Shown: in pieces, positions 1-8,778 of the stretch | How the letters are laid out: every line of letters starts with the position of its first letter | Numbering within the stretch: position 1 is the first letter of the stretch | DNA from: Polaromonas hydrogenivorans | GTDB taxonomy: Bacteria > Pseudomonadota > Gammaproteobacteria > Burkholderiales > Burkholderiaceae_C | Direction: 5' to 3' | DNA length: 64,000 nucleotides | NCBI RefSeq assembly: GCF_040105105.1 | Contig: NZ_CP157676.1 | Span: 62,001-126,000 of the forward strand | The notes under the pieces: generated by a model | What the model saw: the letters and a program-made list of their open reading frames with translations, nothing else | Databases searched by the model: none | Told to the model about the DNA's origin: nothing | Translations under genes and position numbers: made by a program

Positions 1-239
1 GGTGCATCCTCCCGGTCCTTGACCCAGGCGCCGGTGCGCTGCGCCGAAAAGCGCGGATCGCGCAGCACCAGCTCGACATCGGCATGGCGCGTGAGCAGCC
101 AGGCGCCGCCGAAAAATTCCTCGCTCCAGTGGATCGGGCCGGTCTCCCGCAGGGCTTGGTAAGCCGGGTAGGGATTGGCCAGGAAGGCGGCATCCATGAG
201 CGGACGCGCCAGCGCTGGCGGCCTCGGGTCAGCGCTCAT
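1..239 (-). CDS. Cytochrome P450, N-terminal part (cut by window edge)
   Basis: About 79 N-terminal codons of a cytochrome P450 are visible; the haem-binding part lies outside the window. The early block 'ANPYPAYQALRETGPI' and the following 'LLTRHADVELVLRDPRFS' are typical of the bacterial P450 N-terminal fold. The ATG lies three bases after the bioB stop codon, so the gene is probably co-transcribed and translationally coupled with bioB. A P450 in a biotin operon recalls BioI of Bacillus, which cleaves acyl-ACP to pimeloyl-ACP. That role is inferred from position only; any other P450 hydroxylase is possible. Confidence 0.8.
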   Translation of the reverse strand, partial: MSADPRPPALARPLMDAAFLANPYPAYQALRETGPIHWSEEFFGGAWLLTRHADVELVLRDPRFSAQRTGAWVKDREDA

Positions 240-242
240 GCC

Positions 243-1268
243 TTACTGCGCTGCGGGACGGGCGCCCTGGACTTTCAAGCCCAGGCGGTCAAACAGCTGG
301 CGGTCGCGGTCGGCTTGCGGATTAGTCGTGGTCAGCAGCTTGTCGCCGTAGAAAATCGAGTTCGCGCCAGCGGCAAAGCACAGCGCCTGCAGGCTTTCCG
401 CCATCTGCTCGCGTCCGGCCGACAGGCGCACCATGGTCAGCGGCATGGTGATGCGGGCCACGGCAATCGTGCGCACGAACTCGAACGGGTCCAGCGGCGG
501 GGTGTCCGCCAGCGGCGTGCCGGGCACGGGAACCAGGTTGTTGATGGGCACCGATTCAGGATAAGGGCTCAGGTTGGCGAGTTGCGCGATGAGTCCTGCG
601 CGCTGGAGTCGGCTTTCGCCCATGCCGACAATGCCGCCGCAGCAGACATTGATGCCCGCTTCGCGCACATGGCCCAGGGTATCTAACCGATCCTGGTAGG
701 TGCGGGTGGTGATGATGTCGCCATAGAACTCGGGCGAGCTGTCCAGGTTGTGGTTGTAGTAGTCCAGGCCAGCGTCTTTGAGCGCCTGCGCCTGCTCAGC
801 TTCCAGCATGCCCAGCGTCATGCAGGTTTCCAGGCCCAGGGCGCGGACCTCGCGCACCATCTCGGTCACGTTTTCCATGTCGCGCTCTTTCGGGCTGCGC
901 CAGGCCGCGCCCATGCAGAAACGGGTAGCACCCTGGTCCTTGGCGGCCTGCGCGGCCTCCATCACCTCGGCCAGCGGCATCAGTTTCGTGGCTGCGACGC
1001 CGCTGTCTGCGCTGGCCGCCTGCGGGCAGTAGCCGCAGTCCTCGGCGCAGCCGCCGGTCTTAATCGACAGCAGCGTCGAGAGCTGCACCTCGTTGGCATC
1101 GAAGTGTTCGCGATGCAACTGCTGGGCGCGAAACAGCAGGTCCATGAACGGTAGCTCGTACAGGGCCGCCACGTCCGCGACTTCCCAGCGAAGCGGCGCT
1201 TGCGGAGCTTTGACAACCGCAGGTGCGCGGCGCAGGGATGAAACGGGAATGGTGGCAATGGTGGTCAT
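243..1268 (-). CDS. bioB: Biotin synthase
   Basis: Radical SAM enzyme that inserts sulfur into dethiobiotin to make biotin. The CX3CX2C cluster motif is at C74, C78 and C81 ('[12 protein letters not shown]'). The 341 residues match the family length (E. coli 346). I chose the ATG at 1268, ten bases after the bioD stop and preceded by GAGAAA, over an in-frame start 11 codons upstream that would overlap bioD. It is followed almost directly by the P450 gene. Sequence and family agree strongly. Confidence 0.95.
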   Translation of the reverse strand: MTTIATIPVSSLRRAPAVVKAPQAPLRWEVADVAALYELPFMDLLFRAQQLHREHFDANEVQLSTLLSIKTGGCAEDCGYCPQAASADSGVAATKLMPLAEVMEAAQAAKDQGATRFCMGAAWRSPKERDMENVTEMVREVRALGLETCMTLGMLEAEQAQALKDAGLDYYNHNLDSSPEFYGDIITTRTYQDRLDTLGHVREAGINVCCGGIVGMGESRLQRAGLIAQLANLSPYPESVPINNLVPVPGTPLADTPPLDPFEFVRTIAVARITMPLTMVRLSAGREQMAESLQALCFAAGANSIFYGDKLLTTTNPQADRDRQLFDRLGLKVQGARPAAQ

Positions 1269-1278
1269 CAGGTTTTTC

Positions 1279-2037
1279 TCAGGTGAAAAGGGTCGGGACA
1301 AAAGGGATGCGGTGAAACACCCTTTGGAGGGCTGCGGTATCCAGGTGGGCCGCCACGGCGGCGGGTTCCGGTGCGTCCAGCCAAGGCACCATGCCCAGGC
1401 AGGGTGCTTGGTGGCGGCGCGTCATTTCATGGCGCAGGCTGGCCAGGTTGGCAGCGCTGTGCGCCATGTCGGGCTCGGTAGCATTGGCAATCCAGCCGGC
1501 CAGCGGCAAGCCGCGCGCGCGGATGGCCTCGGCCGTCAACAAAGTGTGGCTCAGGCAGCCCAGGCGCAGGCCGACCACCAGCACCACCGGCAAGCCAAGG
1601 GCCACTGCCAGGGCGGCCGTGTCCCAGTCAGGGCCGAGCGGCACGCAAAATCCGCCCACGCCTTCAATCACCACAACATCGGCGCATCTAGCCAGATGGC
1701 GGGCGGCGGAAAAAATCGTTACCGGATCGATATGCCGGTGTTCCAGGGCAGCGGCAATCTCCGGGGCGCAGGCGGCCTTGAACTGCAGCGGCCCGACTTC
1801 GGCATCGCTCAAATTCACCGAGCAGGCCTGGCGCAGGGCCTGCACGTCCTCATTAACGGGTTGGCCGTCAATCAGTGTCGTGCCTGCTGCCACGGGCTTC
1901 AAACCCGCGCTGCGCCAGCCCTGCTGCGCGCACCACTGCAGCAGCGCCGCGCTGATGTGGGTCTTGCCCACGCCGGTGTCGGTGCCGGCAACGAAGCAGC
2001 CGTGCAGCGCTTGATCGTCCAAGCCTTGCATCCTCAT
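1279..2037 (-). CDS. bioD: Dethiobiotin synthetase
   Basis: ATP-dependent ring closure of DAPA to dethiobiotin. The P-loop 'GTDTGVGKT' is at residues 18-26, and '[13 protein letters not shown]' in the middle is the usual BioD block. The ATG at 2037 overlaps the stop of the bioF remnant in an ATGA; a second ATG lies two codons later. Starting further upstream would only translate bioF sequence in the wrong frame. About 252 residues, slightly longer than E. coli BioD. It lies between the collapsed bioF and intact bioB. Confidence 0.92.
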   Translation of the reverse strand: MRMQGLDDQALHGCFVAGTDTGVGKTHISAALLQWCAQQGWRSAGLKPVAAGTTLIDGQPVNEDVQALRQACSVNLSDAEVGPLQFKAACAPEIAAALEHRHIDPVTIFSAARHLARCADVVVIEGVGGFCVPLGPDWDTAALAVALGLPVVLVVGLRLGCLSHTLLTAEAIRARGLPLAGWIANATEPDMAHSAANLASLRHEMTRRHQAPCLGMVPWLDAPEPAAVAAHLDTAALQRVFHRIPFVPTLFT

Positions 2038-2246
2038 GACATTTCCCCGGCGGCCAGCGCCAGCGCCGGGTGACTCGCCAGGCCCAGGTAGTCGTTGCTG
2101 CAAAACGCCAGCATGTCCCGCGCCGGCTGGCCGTCGCGGCTAACCCGTTGGTGCGGCGCGCACGGCGACTCGGCGATGCGGCGCTGGCGCTGCAGGCCCT
2201 GGGCCTGGCGCTCACGCAGTTGGTGGTTCAGGTAGTCGATCAGCAT
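2034..2246 (-). pseudogene. bioF: bioF remnant (8-amino-7-oxononanoate synthase, N-terminal only)
   Basis: Starts as a normal BioF ('[17 protein letters not shown]') and keeps the family signature '[13 protein letters not shown]', but reads a stop about 70 codons in, where the full family has about 390. The stop overlaps the bioD start (ATGA), so the missing ~320 codons were lost cleanly and the bioF-bioD overlap looks like the normal operon junction. The PLP-lysine half is absent, so the product cannot be active. The start overlaps the bioA 3' end. I chose the second of two tandem ATGs, seven bases after AGAGG. Confidence 0.85.
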
Positions 2247-3621
2247 CATCAAGCCTCTGGTTGAGAACGTCGTCAAGGGTTGCCAGCACGCGTCCGGCCA
2301 GCCAGGTGCACAAGCCCTCGTCCAGCAGGTAGGGCGGCATCAGGTACACGGTGCGACCGATGGGCCGGATCAAGAGCTCGCGCGCCCGGCCGGCGAGGTG
2401 AAAGCGTTCGGCAAAACGAAAACCGGCGAAGGGCTCGCGCACGTCGAAGGCCCAGATCATGCCGATCTGGCGGAAGTGTTCGATGCGCGCATCGGTGTGC
2501 AGCGGCGCCAGCGCGGCGGTCAATAGCGCGGCCTGCGCCCGGTTGCGCTGCAATACGCCGTCGTGCTCGAAGCGGTCGAGCACGGCCAGCGCCGCGCGGC
2601 AGGCCAGCGCGTTGCCGGTGTAGGAGTGCGAATGCAAAAAACCGCGCGCCACGTCGTCGTCCAGGAAGGCCTCGTAAATGCTGTCCCGCGACAGCACCAG
2701 GGAGAGCGGCAGGTAGCCGCCGCTGATGCCCTTGGACAGGCACACCAGGTCGGGCCAGATGCGGGGCTGGCCCGGCAGCGCGGCCTGCTCGAAGGCGAAA
2801 AAGCTGCCGGTGCGCCCGCAGCCCACGGCAATCTCGTCGGCGATCAAGGTCACTTCGTATTGGTCGCACAGCGCGCGCGCGGCGCGCAGGTAGGCGGGGT
2901 CGTGCATCGCCATGCCGGTGGCGCCCTGCACCAGCGGCTCCAGGATCAGGGCGGCGATGTGTTCGTGGCGCCCGGAAAACAAAGCCTGCAGTTCGGCGGC
3001 GGCGCGCTGCGCGACATCGGCGGCGCTCTCGCCCGGCAGCGCCTGGCGCGCGTCGGGCGACATCACCTGGTGCGAGCGCATCAGCAGCGGGTCATAGGCA
3101 TCGCGAAACACCGCCACATCGGTGACGGCCAGCGCGCCCAGCGTCTCGCCGTGGTAGCCCTGGCGCAGGCAGACGAACTCGCGCTTGGTGCTGCGGCCCC
3201 GGTTGCGCCAGTGGTGAAAGCTCATCTTCAACGCGATCTCGACCGCCGAGGCGCCGTCGCTGGCGAAAAAGCAGTGGCCCAGCACGCCGCCGGTCAGCGC
3301 CGACAGGCGCTCGGCCAGCTCGACCGCAGGCGCGTGCGTGCAGCCGGCCAGCATCACATGCGGCAGGGTGTCGAGCTGGTCCTTCAGCGCGGCGTTGATG
3401 CGCGCATCGGCATGGCCGAACAGGTTGACCCACCAGGAGCTGCTGGTGTCGAAGTAGCGCCGGCCGGCGTCGTCGAACAGCCAGGCGCCTTCGCCGCGCA
3501 CGATGGCCAGCGGCGGCACGGCCATGGCGCGCTGCATCTGCGTGCACGGGTGCCAGATGGCCCTGACGCTTCGGCTGGCCAGGTCTTGGTGTACTGTCGG
3601 CGCTTGAAACCACTTCATCAT
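2212..3621 (-). CDS. bioA: Adenosylmethionine-8-amino-7-oxononanoate aminotransferase
   Basis: PLP enzyme that transfers the amino group of SAM to KAPA, giving DAPA. The BioA hallmark '[11 protein letters not shown]' is at residues 60-70, the glycine-rich '[15 protein letters not shown]' follows, and the PLP lysine is K297 in 'SKGISGGY'. 469 residues, longer than E. coli BioA (429) because of an N-terminal extension. Two tandem ATGs lie 7-10 bases after the carbonic anhydrase stop, behind GAAGA; I used the first. A longer reading upstream runs antisense-like through the anhydrase gene and is rejected. Confidence 0.93.
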   Translation of the reverse strand: MMKWFQAPTVHQDLASRSVRAIWHPCTQMQRAMAVPPLAIVRGEGAWLFDDAGRRYFDTSSSWWVNLFGHADARINAALKDQLDTLPHVMLAGCTHAPAVELAERLSALTGGVLGHCFFASDGASAVEIALKMSFHHWRNRGRSTKREFVCLRQGYHGETLGALAVTDVAVFRDAYDPLLMRSHQVMSPDARQALPGESAADVAQRAAAELQALFSGRHEHIAALILEPLVQGATGMAMHDPAYLRAARALCDQYEVTLIADEIAVGCGRTGSFFAFEQAALPGQPRIWPDLVCLSKGISGGYLPLSLVLSRDSIYEAFLDDDVARGFLHSHSYTGNALACRAALAVLDRFEHDGVLQRNRAQAALLTAALAPLHTDARIEHFRQIGMIWAFDVREPFAGFRFAERFHLAGRARELLIRPIGRTVYLMPPYLLDEGLCTWLAGRVLATLDDVLNQRLDDADRLPEPPTA

Positions 3622-3628
3622 CGATTCT

Positions 3629-4324
3629 TCAAATGTCCTCAAAGCGCTCATCGCCCGCCAAAGGCTGCCGGGCCTTGAACTGGGGGGCCGCCATGTCCTC
3701 AAGCGCATCCTGATACGCACCGTCCGCAGCATGGGAGTTTGAAGCGGTGAGTCCAAGCTCGGACAGCAGGCCATCCTGCAGACCATAGACCCATCCATGC
3801 ACCGACAAGGGCTGGCCCCGCGCCCAGGCATCGCGCACGGTGTGCGTCTGGCACACGTTGTGAAATTGCTCGGCCACGTTGAACTCGCACAACCTGTCGA
3901 CCCGATCGGCCGCTGGCAGTGCCATAAGCGTGCTCTGGTGTTTGGCATGAACGGCACCGACGTGCCCCAGCCAGTTGTCGACAAGGCCCAGGCGCAGTCC
4001 CTCGACAGCTGCGCGGATGCCGCTGCAACCGTAGTGGCCGACCACCATGATGTGGCGCACCTTCAAAATGTCCACCGCGAACTGGATCACCGACAGGCAG
4101 TTCAGGTCGCTACTGGCCACCACATTGGCAATGTTTCGGTGGGTGAACACCTCGCCCGGGGCCAGATCGAGAATCTGATTGGAGGGCACCCGGCTGTCCG
4201 AGCAGCCGATCCAGAGGTACGCCGGTTTTTGCTGGCGCGCCAGGCGCTGAAAGAAATCGGCATCGCCGCAGCACATGCGGCTCGACCAAGCCCGGTTTCG
4301 GGCCAGCAAGGACTCAACGGTCAC
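3629..4324 (-). CDS. can: Beta-class carbonic anhydrase
   Basis: Interconverts CO2 and bicarbonate in the cytoplasm. Zinc ligands C41, H97 and C100 are visible in 'CSDSRVPSNQ' and 'VVGHYGCSGI', with the D43-R45 dyad. The spacing and C-terminal blocks ('HGWVYGLQDGLL') match the E. coli Can clade. 231 residues is normal. The stop is seven bases before bioA, so it heads the biotin operon as preserved here. The role is firm. The idea that it supplies bicarbonate to the biotin-dependent carboxylase encoded 11 kb upstream is inference. Confidence 0.93.
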   Translation of the reverse strand: MTVESLLARNRAWSSRMCCGDADFFQRLARQQKPAYLWIGCSDSRVPSNQILDLAPGEVFTHRNIANVVASSDLNCLSVIQFAVDILKVRHIMVVGHYGCSGIRAAVEGLRLGLVDNWLGHVGAVHAKHQSTLMALPAADRVDRLCEFNVAEQFHNVCQTHTVRDAWARGQPLSVHGWVYGLQDGLLSELGLTASNSHAADGAYQDALEDMAAPQFKARQPLAGDERFEDI

Positions 4325-4451
4325 GGCCGACCCCCGACTCGATGATGGACGCTTTGCCCACTAATAAACGCCTCAATTGCGGATGCTCGGGTATGCGAGC
4401 TGGTCTCGCTTGATTCATTGGACCGCCACGTAATGCCTGCCTTCACCTGCT

Positions 4452-5351
4452 TCATGCGACGGGTTCCTGTGCGAGCGGCGTTTCGCTCGTACCCAGCTTG
4501 AGCAGTCGCATTGCATTGGTTTTCAAGATTGGCTGATGCACCTCTGGTTTGAAGCCGGCATCGGCGAAATCCTTCATCCAGCGCTCCGGGGTGATCAGCG
4601 GGTAGTCGCTACCGAACAACATACGATCCTTAAGCAGTGTGTTCGCATATTTGACCAGTTGCGGTGGAAAGTACTTCGGGCTCCAGCCTGACAGGTCTAT
4701 CCAGATATTGGGCTTGTGCAGTGCCAGCGAAAGCGCTTCATCCTGCCAGGGCCAACTCGGATGCGCAATCACAATTTGGATGTCTGGAAAGTCAATCGCC
4801 ACGTCTTCAAGCAGCATGGGATTGGAGTTTTGCAGACGCAAGCCCCCGCCGCAGCGCATACCCGATCCGATACCCGAGTGGCCACTGTGAAAGATAGCCG
4901 GCAGCTTATGCTCGGCAATTACCTCGTAGATCGGCCAGGCCATCTTGTCGTAAGGCAGGAATCCCTGTACGGTAGGGTGGAATTTAAAGCCCTTGACGCC
5001 ATGTTCCTCGATCAGGCGACGTGCCTCGCGGGCACCCATTTTTCCTTTATGGGGGTCAATTGAAGCGAAGCAGACCATCATGTCGGCATTCTTCTGCGCA
5101 GCTTCGGCAATCTCCTCGTTCGGAATGCGGCGGCGACCGAGTTGCGCTTCCGAATCGACGGTGAACATCACCAGGCCGATCTTCCTTTCCCGATAATAGG
5201 CGACCGTTTCGTCGATGGTGGGGCGTAGATTTGAGCCGAAGTACTTGTCGGCGGCGCGGTCGTACTCCTCGCCATAGTTATCAAAAGGGTTCCGGCACGA
5301 CACCTCGGCGTGCGTATGAATGTCGATGGCGATCAGTTCTGTTGTGTTCAT
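4452..5351 (-). CDS. Amidohydrolase-2 family hydrolase or decarboxylase
   Basis: TIM-barrel amidohydrolase of the ACMSD / gamma-resorcylate decarboxylase / dicarboxylate hydrolase type. The N-terminal metal motif 'DIHTHAE', the mid-barrel 'GFKFHPTVQGF', the 'VIAHPSWPW' histidine and the C-terminal 'GSDYPLI' aspartate are all present. Members cleave C-C or C-N bonds or hydrate keto acids; the substrate cannot be read from sequence. 299 residues. The chosen ATG (5351) follows GTGAG at normal spacing; an ATG two codons upstream abuts that motif. It is the last gene of the IclR-linked catabolic block, directly downstream of the Liv transporter genes. Confidence 0.75.
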   Translation of the reverse strand: MNTTELIAIDIHTHAEVSCRNPFDNYGEEYDRAADKYFGSNLRPTIDETVAYYRERKIGLVMFTVDSEAQLGRRRIPNEEIAEAAQKNADMMVCFASIDPHKGKMGAREARRLIEEHGVKGFKFHPTVQGFLPYDKMAWPIYEVIAEHKLPAIFHSGHSGIGSGMRCGGGLRLQNSNPMLLEDVAIDFPDIQIVIAHPSWPWQDEALSLALHKPNIWIDLSGWSPKYFPPQLVKYANTLLKDRMLFGSDYPLITPERWMKDFADAGFKPEVHQPILKTNAMRLLKLGTSETPLAQEPVA

Positions 5352-5390
5352 TTGCATCTCACTTAAATTGAGGCATCAAAAAACGCCGAA

Positions 5391-6101
5391 TCAGTGCGCG
5401 CCAAGGTAGGCGCGCTGCACGGCGGGATCTTCTCGAAGTTCCTTGGCCGTCCCTTGACCCACCACCCGCCCGGTTTCCAGCAAATACCCCCGGTCAGCGA
5501 TGCGCAAGCTGAGGTTGGCATTTTGCTCGACCAGCAGCACGCCGACGCCAAGTTCACGTATTCGTTCGATGGCACGGAACAGCTCGTGGCACATCAGCGG
5601 CGACAGGCCGAGCGACGGTTCGTCAAGGAGCAGGATCTGTGGCGCGGACATGATCGCCCGACCCACCGCGACCATCTGCTGTTCGCCGCCGCTCATCGTT
5701 CCCACGCGCTGATCAAGACGCTCGCTAAGCCGCGGGAACAAGTCCAGCACACGCTCGTAATTTAGTATCTCGCTGCTACGTGCCCGGGGTGTCAGAGCGC
5801 CAAGGCGAAGATTTTCACGCACGGTCAGGTCGACAAAAACGCCACGACCTTCAGGCACCAGGGCCAGTCCGGCTTCCACCAACCGGTGTGGAGGCATGGT
5901 CAGCAGCTCCTGCTGAGCCAGCCTGACGCTTGCACCCGGATGCGGCCGCAGCATACCGCCCAGCGCACGCAGCAATGACGACTTGCCGGCGCCGTTGGCG
6001 CCGAGCATGACCACCAGTTCTCCAGCGTCGACACGGATGTTCACGTTGTCGAGGGCGCGGTGTTTTCCGTAGCTGGCCGACAGTCCATTCACCTCAAGCA
6101 T
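5391..6101 (-). CDS. livF: Branched-chain-type ABC transporter ATPase (LivF-like)
   Basis: ATP-hydrolysing subunit of a hydrophobic-substrate importer. Walker A 'GANGAGKSS' at residues 34-42, signature 'MSGGEQQM', Walker B 'ILLLDEPSLGLSPL', H-loop region 'GVGVLLVEQNA'. 236 residues, normal for LivF. Overlaps the livG end by eight bases, so translation is coupled. Forms the importer with LivG, LivM, LivH and a periplasmic binding protein, probably the one at 9853-11079. The real ligand is likely the catabolic substrate of this operon and not necessarily an amino acid. Confidence 0.9.
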   Translation of the reverse strand: MLEVNGLSASYGKHRALDNVNIRVDAGELVVMLGANGAGKSSLLRALGGMLRPHPGASVRLAQQELLTMPPHRLVEAGLALVPEGRGVFVDLTVRENLRLGALTPRARSSEILNYERVLDLFPRLSERLDQRVGTMSGGEQQMVAVGRAIMSAPQILLLDEPSLGLSPLMCHELFRAIERIRELGVGVLLVEQNANLSLRIADRGYLLETGRVVGQGTAKELREDPAVQRAYLGAH

Positions 6102-6819
6102 GGTCCACTCCCAGGTAGGCTGTGATCACGTCCTCGCGAGCGAGCACAGCGTTCGTTTTGCCTTCTGCGAGCTTTATCCCTGCGCTCATCACAATGCAGC
6201 GGTCACAAAGTGCGCGCACGGCGTCCATCACATGCTCGACCAGCACCACGGTAAGTCCTTGTGCACGCAGATCGAGGATGAGCGCGATGCCTTCGCGCAA
6301 CTCGCTTGGATTGAGACCTGCCAACCATTCGTCCAGCAGCAGCAGTTGCGGCCGCAGTGCCAGCGCACGTGCAAGTTCCAGGCGCTTTTGGTCGATGTAG
6401 GTCAAGTCGCTGGCCGCGACATGAGCACGATGGCGCAAGCCAACGCGCTCCAGCAGCATCAAGGCTTCCTCGCGCGCCGCGGCACCGAACGCATGCTGAG
6501 GGCGAAATGCCATACCGGCCTGTACGTTCTCCGAACAACTCATGCTGCCCAGTACCTTGACCAACTGGAAGGTTCTGGCCACGCCAAGCCGTGCAATCCG
6601 ATGCGGTGGCAGGCAGTCGATACGGTGCGAGTCAAAAATGATTTCGCCGGCATTGGGGCGGAGCGCGCCAGAGATCAGGTTCATGGCCGTCGTCTTGCCC
6701 GATCCATTGGGGCCAAGCAGGCCCACCACTTCACCTCGCGACACTTCGAAGTCCAACCCATCGACGGCGCGCAGGCCACCGAAAGACTTTTGCAGACCCT
6801 TGATTTTCAGCATACTCAT
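6094..6819 (-). CDS. livG: Branched-chain-type ABC transporter ATPase (LivG-like)
   Basis: Second ATPase of the importer. Walker A 'GPNGSGKTT' at residues 36-44, Walker B 'LLLLDEWLAGLNPSE' and the LivG C-terminal block 'ITAYLG'. 241 residues when started at the ATG two bases after the livM stop. A longer in-frame reading to 7266 lies antisense to nothing real and overlaps livM out of frame, so it was rejected. The Q/R-rich region before 'RLELARALALRPQ' replaces a strict LSGGQ, as is common in LivG. Confidence 0.9.
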   Translation of the reverse strand: MSMLKIKGLQKSFGGLRAVDGLDFEVSRGEVVGLLGPNGSGKTTAMNLISGALRPNAGEIIFDSHRIDCLPPHRIARLGVARTFQLVKVLGSMSCSENVQAGMAFRPQHAFGAAAREEALMLLERVGLRHRAHVAASDLTYIDQKRLELARALALRPQLLLLDEWLAGLNPSELREGIALILDLRAQGLTVVLVEHVMDAVRALCDRCIVMSAGIKLAEGKTNAVLAREDVITAYLGVDHA

Positions 6820-6821
6820 GC

Positions 6822-7763
6822 CTATGCCTCCTTCGCCACCATGGCAGCCGGACGCCGGAACCATAAACGCACACGCTCGACCACCCCATTGGGAACCAGA
6901 TAGACGATGACGAGGAAAGTCACGCCGAGAAGCACGGAAAAATGGTTGGGGAAACGTGCGGACAGGAACTCGAACAGGGCCGTGAGCGGTATCACGCCGG
7001 CCAGCGGACCGAGCAGGTGTCCAGCGCCACCGAGCAAGGACATGATAAGCACCTGGAATGACAAGTTGGCATTGAACACAATCGCCGGGTCGATGTAGGT
7101 CCAGCGCGGCGACATCACCGCACCTACCAGCGTCATGAATACGGAGCTGATGGTAAAGAGCAGCACCTTGGCGGCGGTGGTGTTGATGCCCAGATGCCTG
7201 GCGACCGTCTCGTCTTCGCCGATGACGCGCAAGGCCAGCCCAAGGCGCGATCGCCTGATCAGCCAACCGGTGAGAAGAGCCAGCGCGAGCAGTGCCAGCA
7301 ACTGCCAGTAAATTTCAAGCTGTGACATGTCAAGGAAAATGTAGCGTCCGATGGATTTGGTGACGTTGACCTCGTACCAGGTGACCAGTTGACGAATGAG
7401 TTCCGTAAGTCCGAACGTAAAGATCACGAAGTGAACACCGGACAGTCGCAACGTGGACAGCCCGACCACCAGCGCGACAAGTGCCCCGATCAGCAGGGCC
7501 ACGGCAAGTACCGCTGGCCAGGGTAGCGCCTCTCCCAGCACCGCCACGGTATAGGCGCCTATGCCGAAGAAGGCCGTGGTCGCCAGCGAGATGTAGCGCG
7601 TCGGCCCTGAAAAAAGCGCCCAGGCGGTAGCCAGCGTGCCGTACTGGAGCAGATTGATGCCGTACGACAAGAGGTAGTCGCCCGGAACGACGATGGGAAG
7701 TGCAGCCATCACGGCCAAGAGAGCTGCCACAACGACGGCCGCCTTGTTAACTTTGTGAATCAT
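6822..7763 (-). CDS. livM: Branched-chain-type ABC transporter permease (LivM-like)
   Basis: Inner-membrane permease with about eight hydrophobic segments, e.g. 'AAVVVAALLAVMAALPIV' at the N-terminus and 'LLALLALALLTGW' in the middle. The EAA-like loop 'IGEDETVARHLGIN' contacts the ATPases and is characteristic of LivM. 313 residues. The start overlaps the livH stop by four bases (ATGA), so livH-livM-livG-livF is one translationally coupled unit. Confidence 0.9.
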   Translation of the reverse strand: MIHKVNKAAVVVAALLAVMAALPIVVPGDYLLSYGINLLQYGTLATAWALFSGPTRYISLATTAFFGIGAYTVAVLGEALPWPAVLAVALLIGALVALVVGLSTLRLSGVHFVIFTFGLTELIRQLVTWYEVNVTKSIGRYIFLDMSQLEIYWQLLALLALALLTGWLIRRSRLGLALRVIGEDETVARHLGINTTAAKVLLFTISSVFMTLVGAVMSPRWTYIDPAIVFNANLSFQVLIMSLLGGAGHLLGPLAGVIPLTALFEFLSARFPNHFSVLLGVTFLVIVYLVPNGVVERVRLWFRRPAAMVAKEA

Positions 7764-8635
7764 CGTCCAACCCTTCCAAACAGACCCTGAGGGCGCAACA
7801 GCAGCACCAACAGGAAAATTGCAAACGTGGCGGCCAATGTCAGTCCTGGATCAATGAAACGCGTCACAAGCGTCTCCACGATCCCCAGCAGGAGGGCGGC
7901 GAGCAGACAGCCCATGAGGTTTCCCACTCCACCCATGATGACGATCACCAAGGCCTTCATCGTGAAGGTCACGCCCATTGAGGCGCTGAAGGGCAGAAAC
8001 ATGCTCACCAGCACGCCGGCCGCAGCCACCAGTGCGCCACCGAGCGCGAAGGCAAACGCCGCCATCGAACGAGGATTGATGCCCACCAGGTGTGCAAAGC
8101 GCGGGGCTCCCGCCATCGCACGCATTGCCGTGCCCCAGCGCGAGCGCACCAGTACGACGTACACCACCAGGCCGATGACGATGGCGAAACCGGCCGCGAG
8201 CAGGCGATTCGCAGCCACTGCGGTGCCCATCACATGGACAGGCATGGAAAGGTAGTCATAGCTGAAGTAGCCACCGCCGAAGATCACCAGCGCAATGCCC
8301 TGCACAATGAACAGCATGCCGAAGGTCGCCAGTATGCTGTCCACCTCCAGCGCGGCCGGCGAGGGTGCGCGCCGTACCAGCGGCATGAGCAGCGTCTGGT
8401 AAACAAGCCATTGCAAGGCAAAGCCAATCGGCAGCGCTATGCACAAGGCCAGCAGCGGGTGCAGGCCTTGTGCGCTTACCAGCCAGTAAGCCAGGAACGC
8501 AGCCCCTATCATGAATTCGCCGTGCGAGAGGTTCATGATTCTGGCAACGCCGTACTGCAGCGTCAGGCCCATCGCAATCAAAGCGTACAGACCGCCCAGC
8601 GTTAGCGCAGCAAGGGTCAGTTCAACAAGCAACAT
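7760..8635 (-). CDS. livH: Branched-chain-type ABC transporter permease (LivH-like)
   Basis: Partner permease of LivM. It opens with 'TLGGLYALIAMGLTLQYG' followed by 'RIMNLSHGEFMIG', a very conserved LivH block, and carries eight predicted membrane segments. 291 residues, typical. First gene of the four-gene transporter unit, 143 bases downstream of the outer-membrane channel gene on the same strand. Confidence 0.9.
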   Translation of the reverse strand: MLLVELTLAALTLGGLYALIAMGLTLQYGVARIMNLSHGEFMIGAAFLAYWLVSAQGLHPLLALCIALPIGFALQWLVYQTLLMPLVRRAPSPAALEVDSILATFGMLFIVQGIALVIFGGGYFSYDYLSMPVHVMGTAVAANRLLAAGFAIVIGLVVYVVLVRSRWGTAMRAMAGAPRFAHLVGINPRSMAAFAFALGGALVAAAGVLVSMFLPFSASMGVTFTMKALVIVIMGGVGNLMGCLLAALLLGIVETLVTRFIDPGLTLAATFAIFLLVLLLRPQGLFGRVGR

Positions 8636-8778
8636 AATTTTGCCCGATCAGGGGTGGTAAATGGATGGCAGGCACGACAAGCGTGTCGAAGACCGCTGGT
8701 TGTAGAGTCATGGCGGATGTTCCCTAGGTGGTGATGAACGGCTGGAGTCAAATGAGCCCCAACCGTCAGAGGCCATTC

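Noticed and set aside
1093..2073. 326-codon plus-strand ORF opposite bioD and bioB
   Set aside because: Antisense to two firmly identified genes; composition typical of shadow frames.
6094..6819. DEW in place of DEP in the LivG Walker B region as a defect
   Set aside because: The catalytic Asp-Glu is intact and DEW-type variants are familiar among LivG homologues, so not evidence of inactivity.
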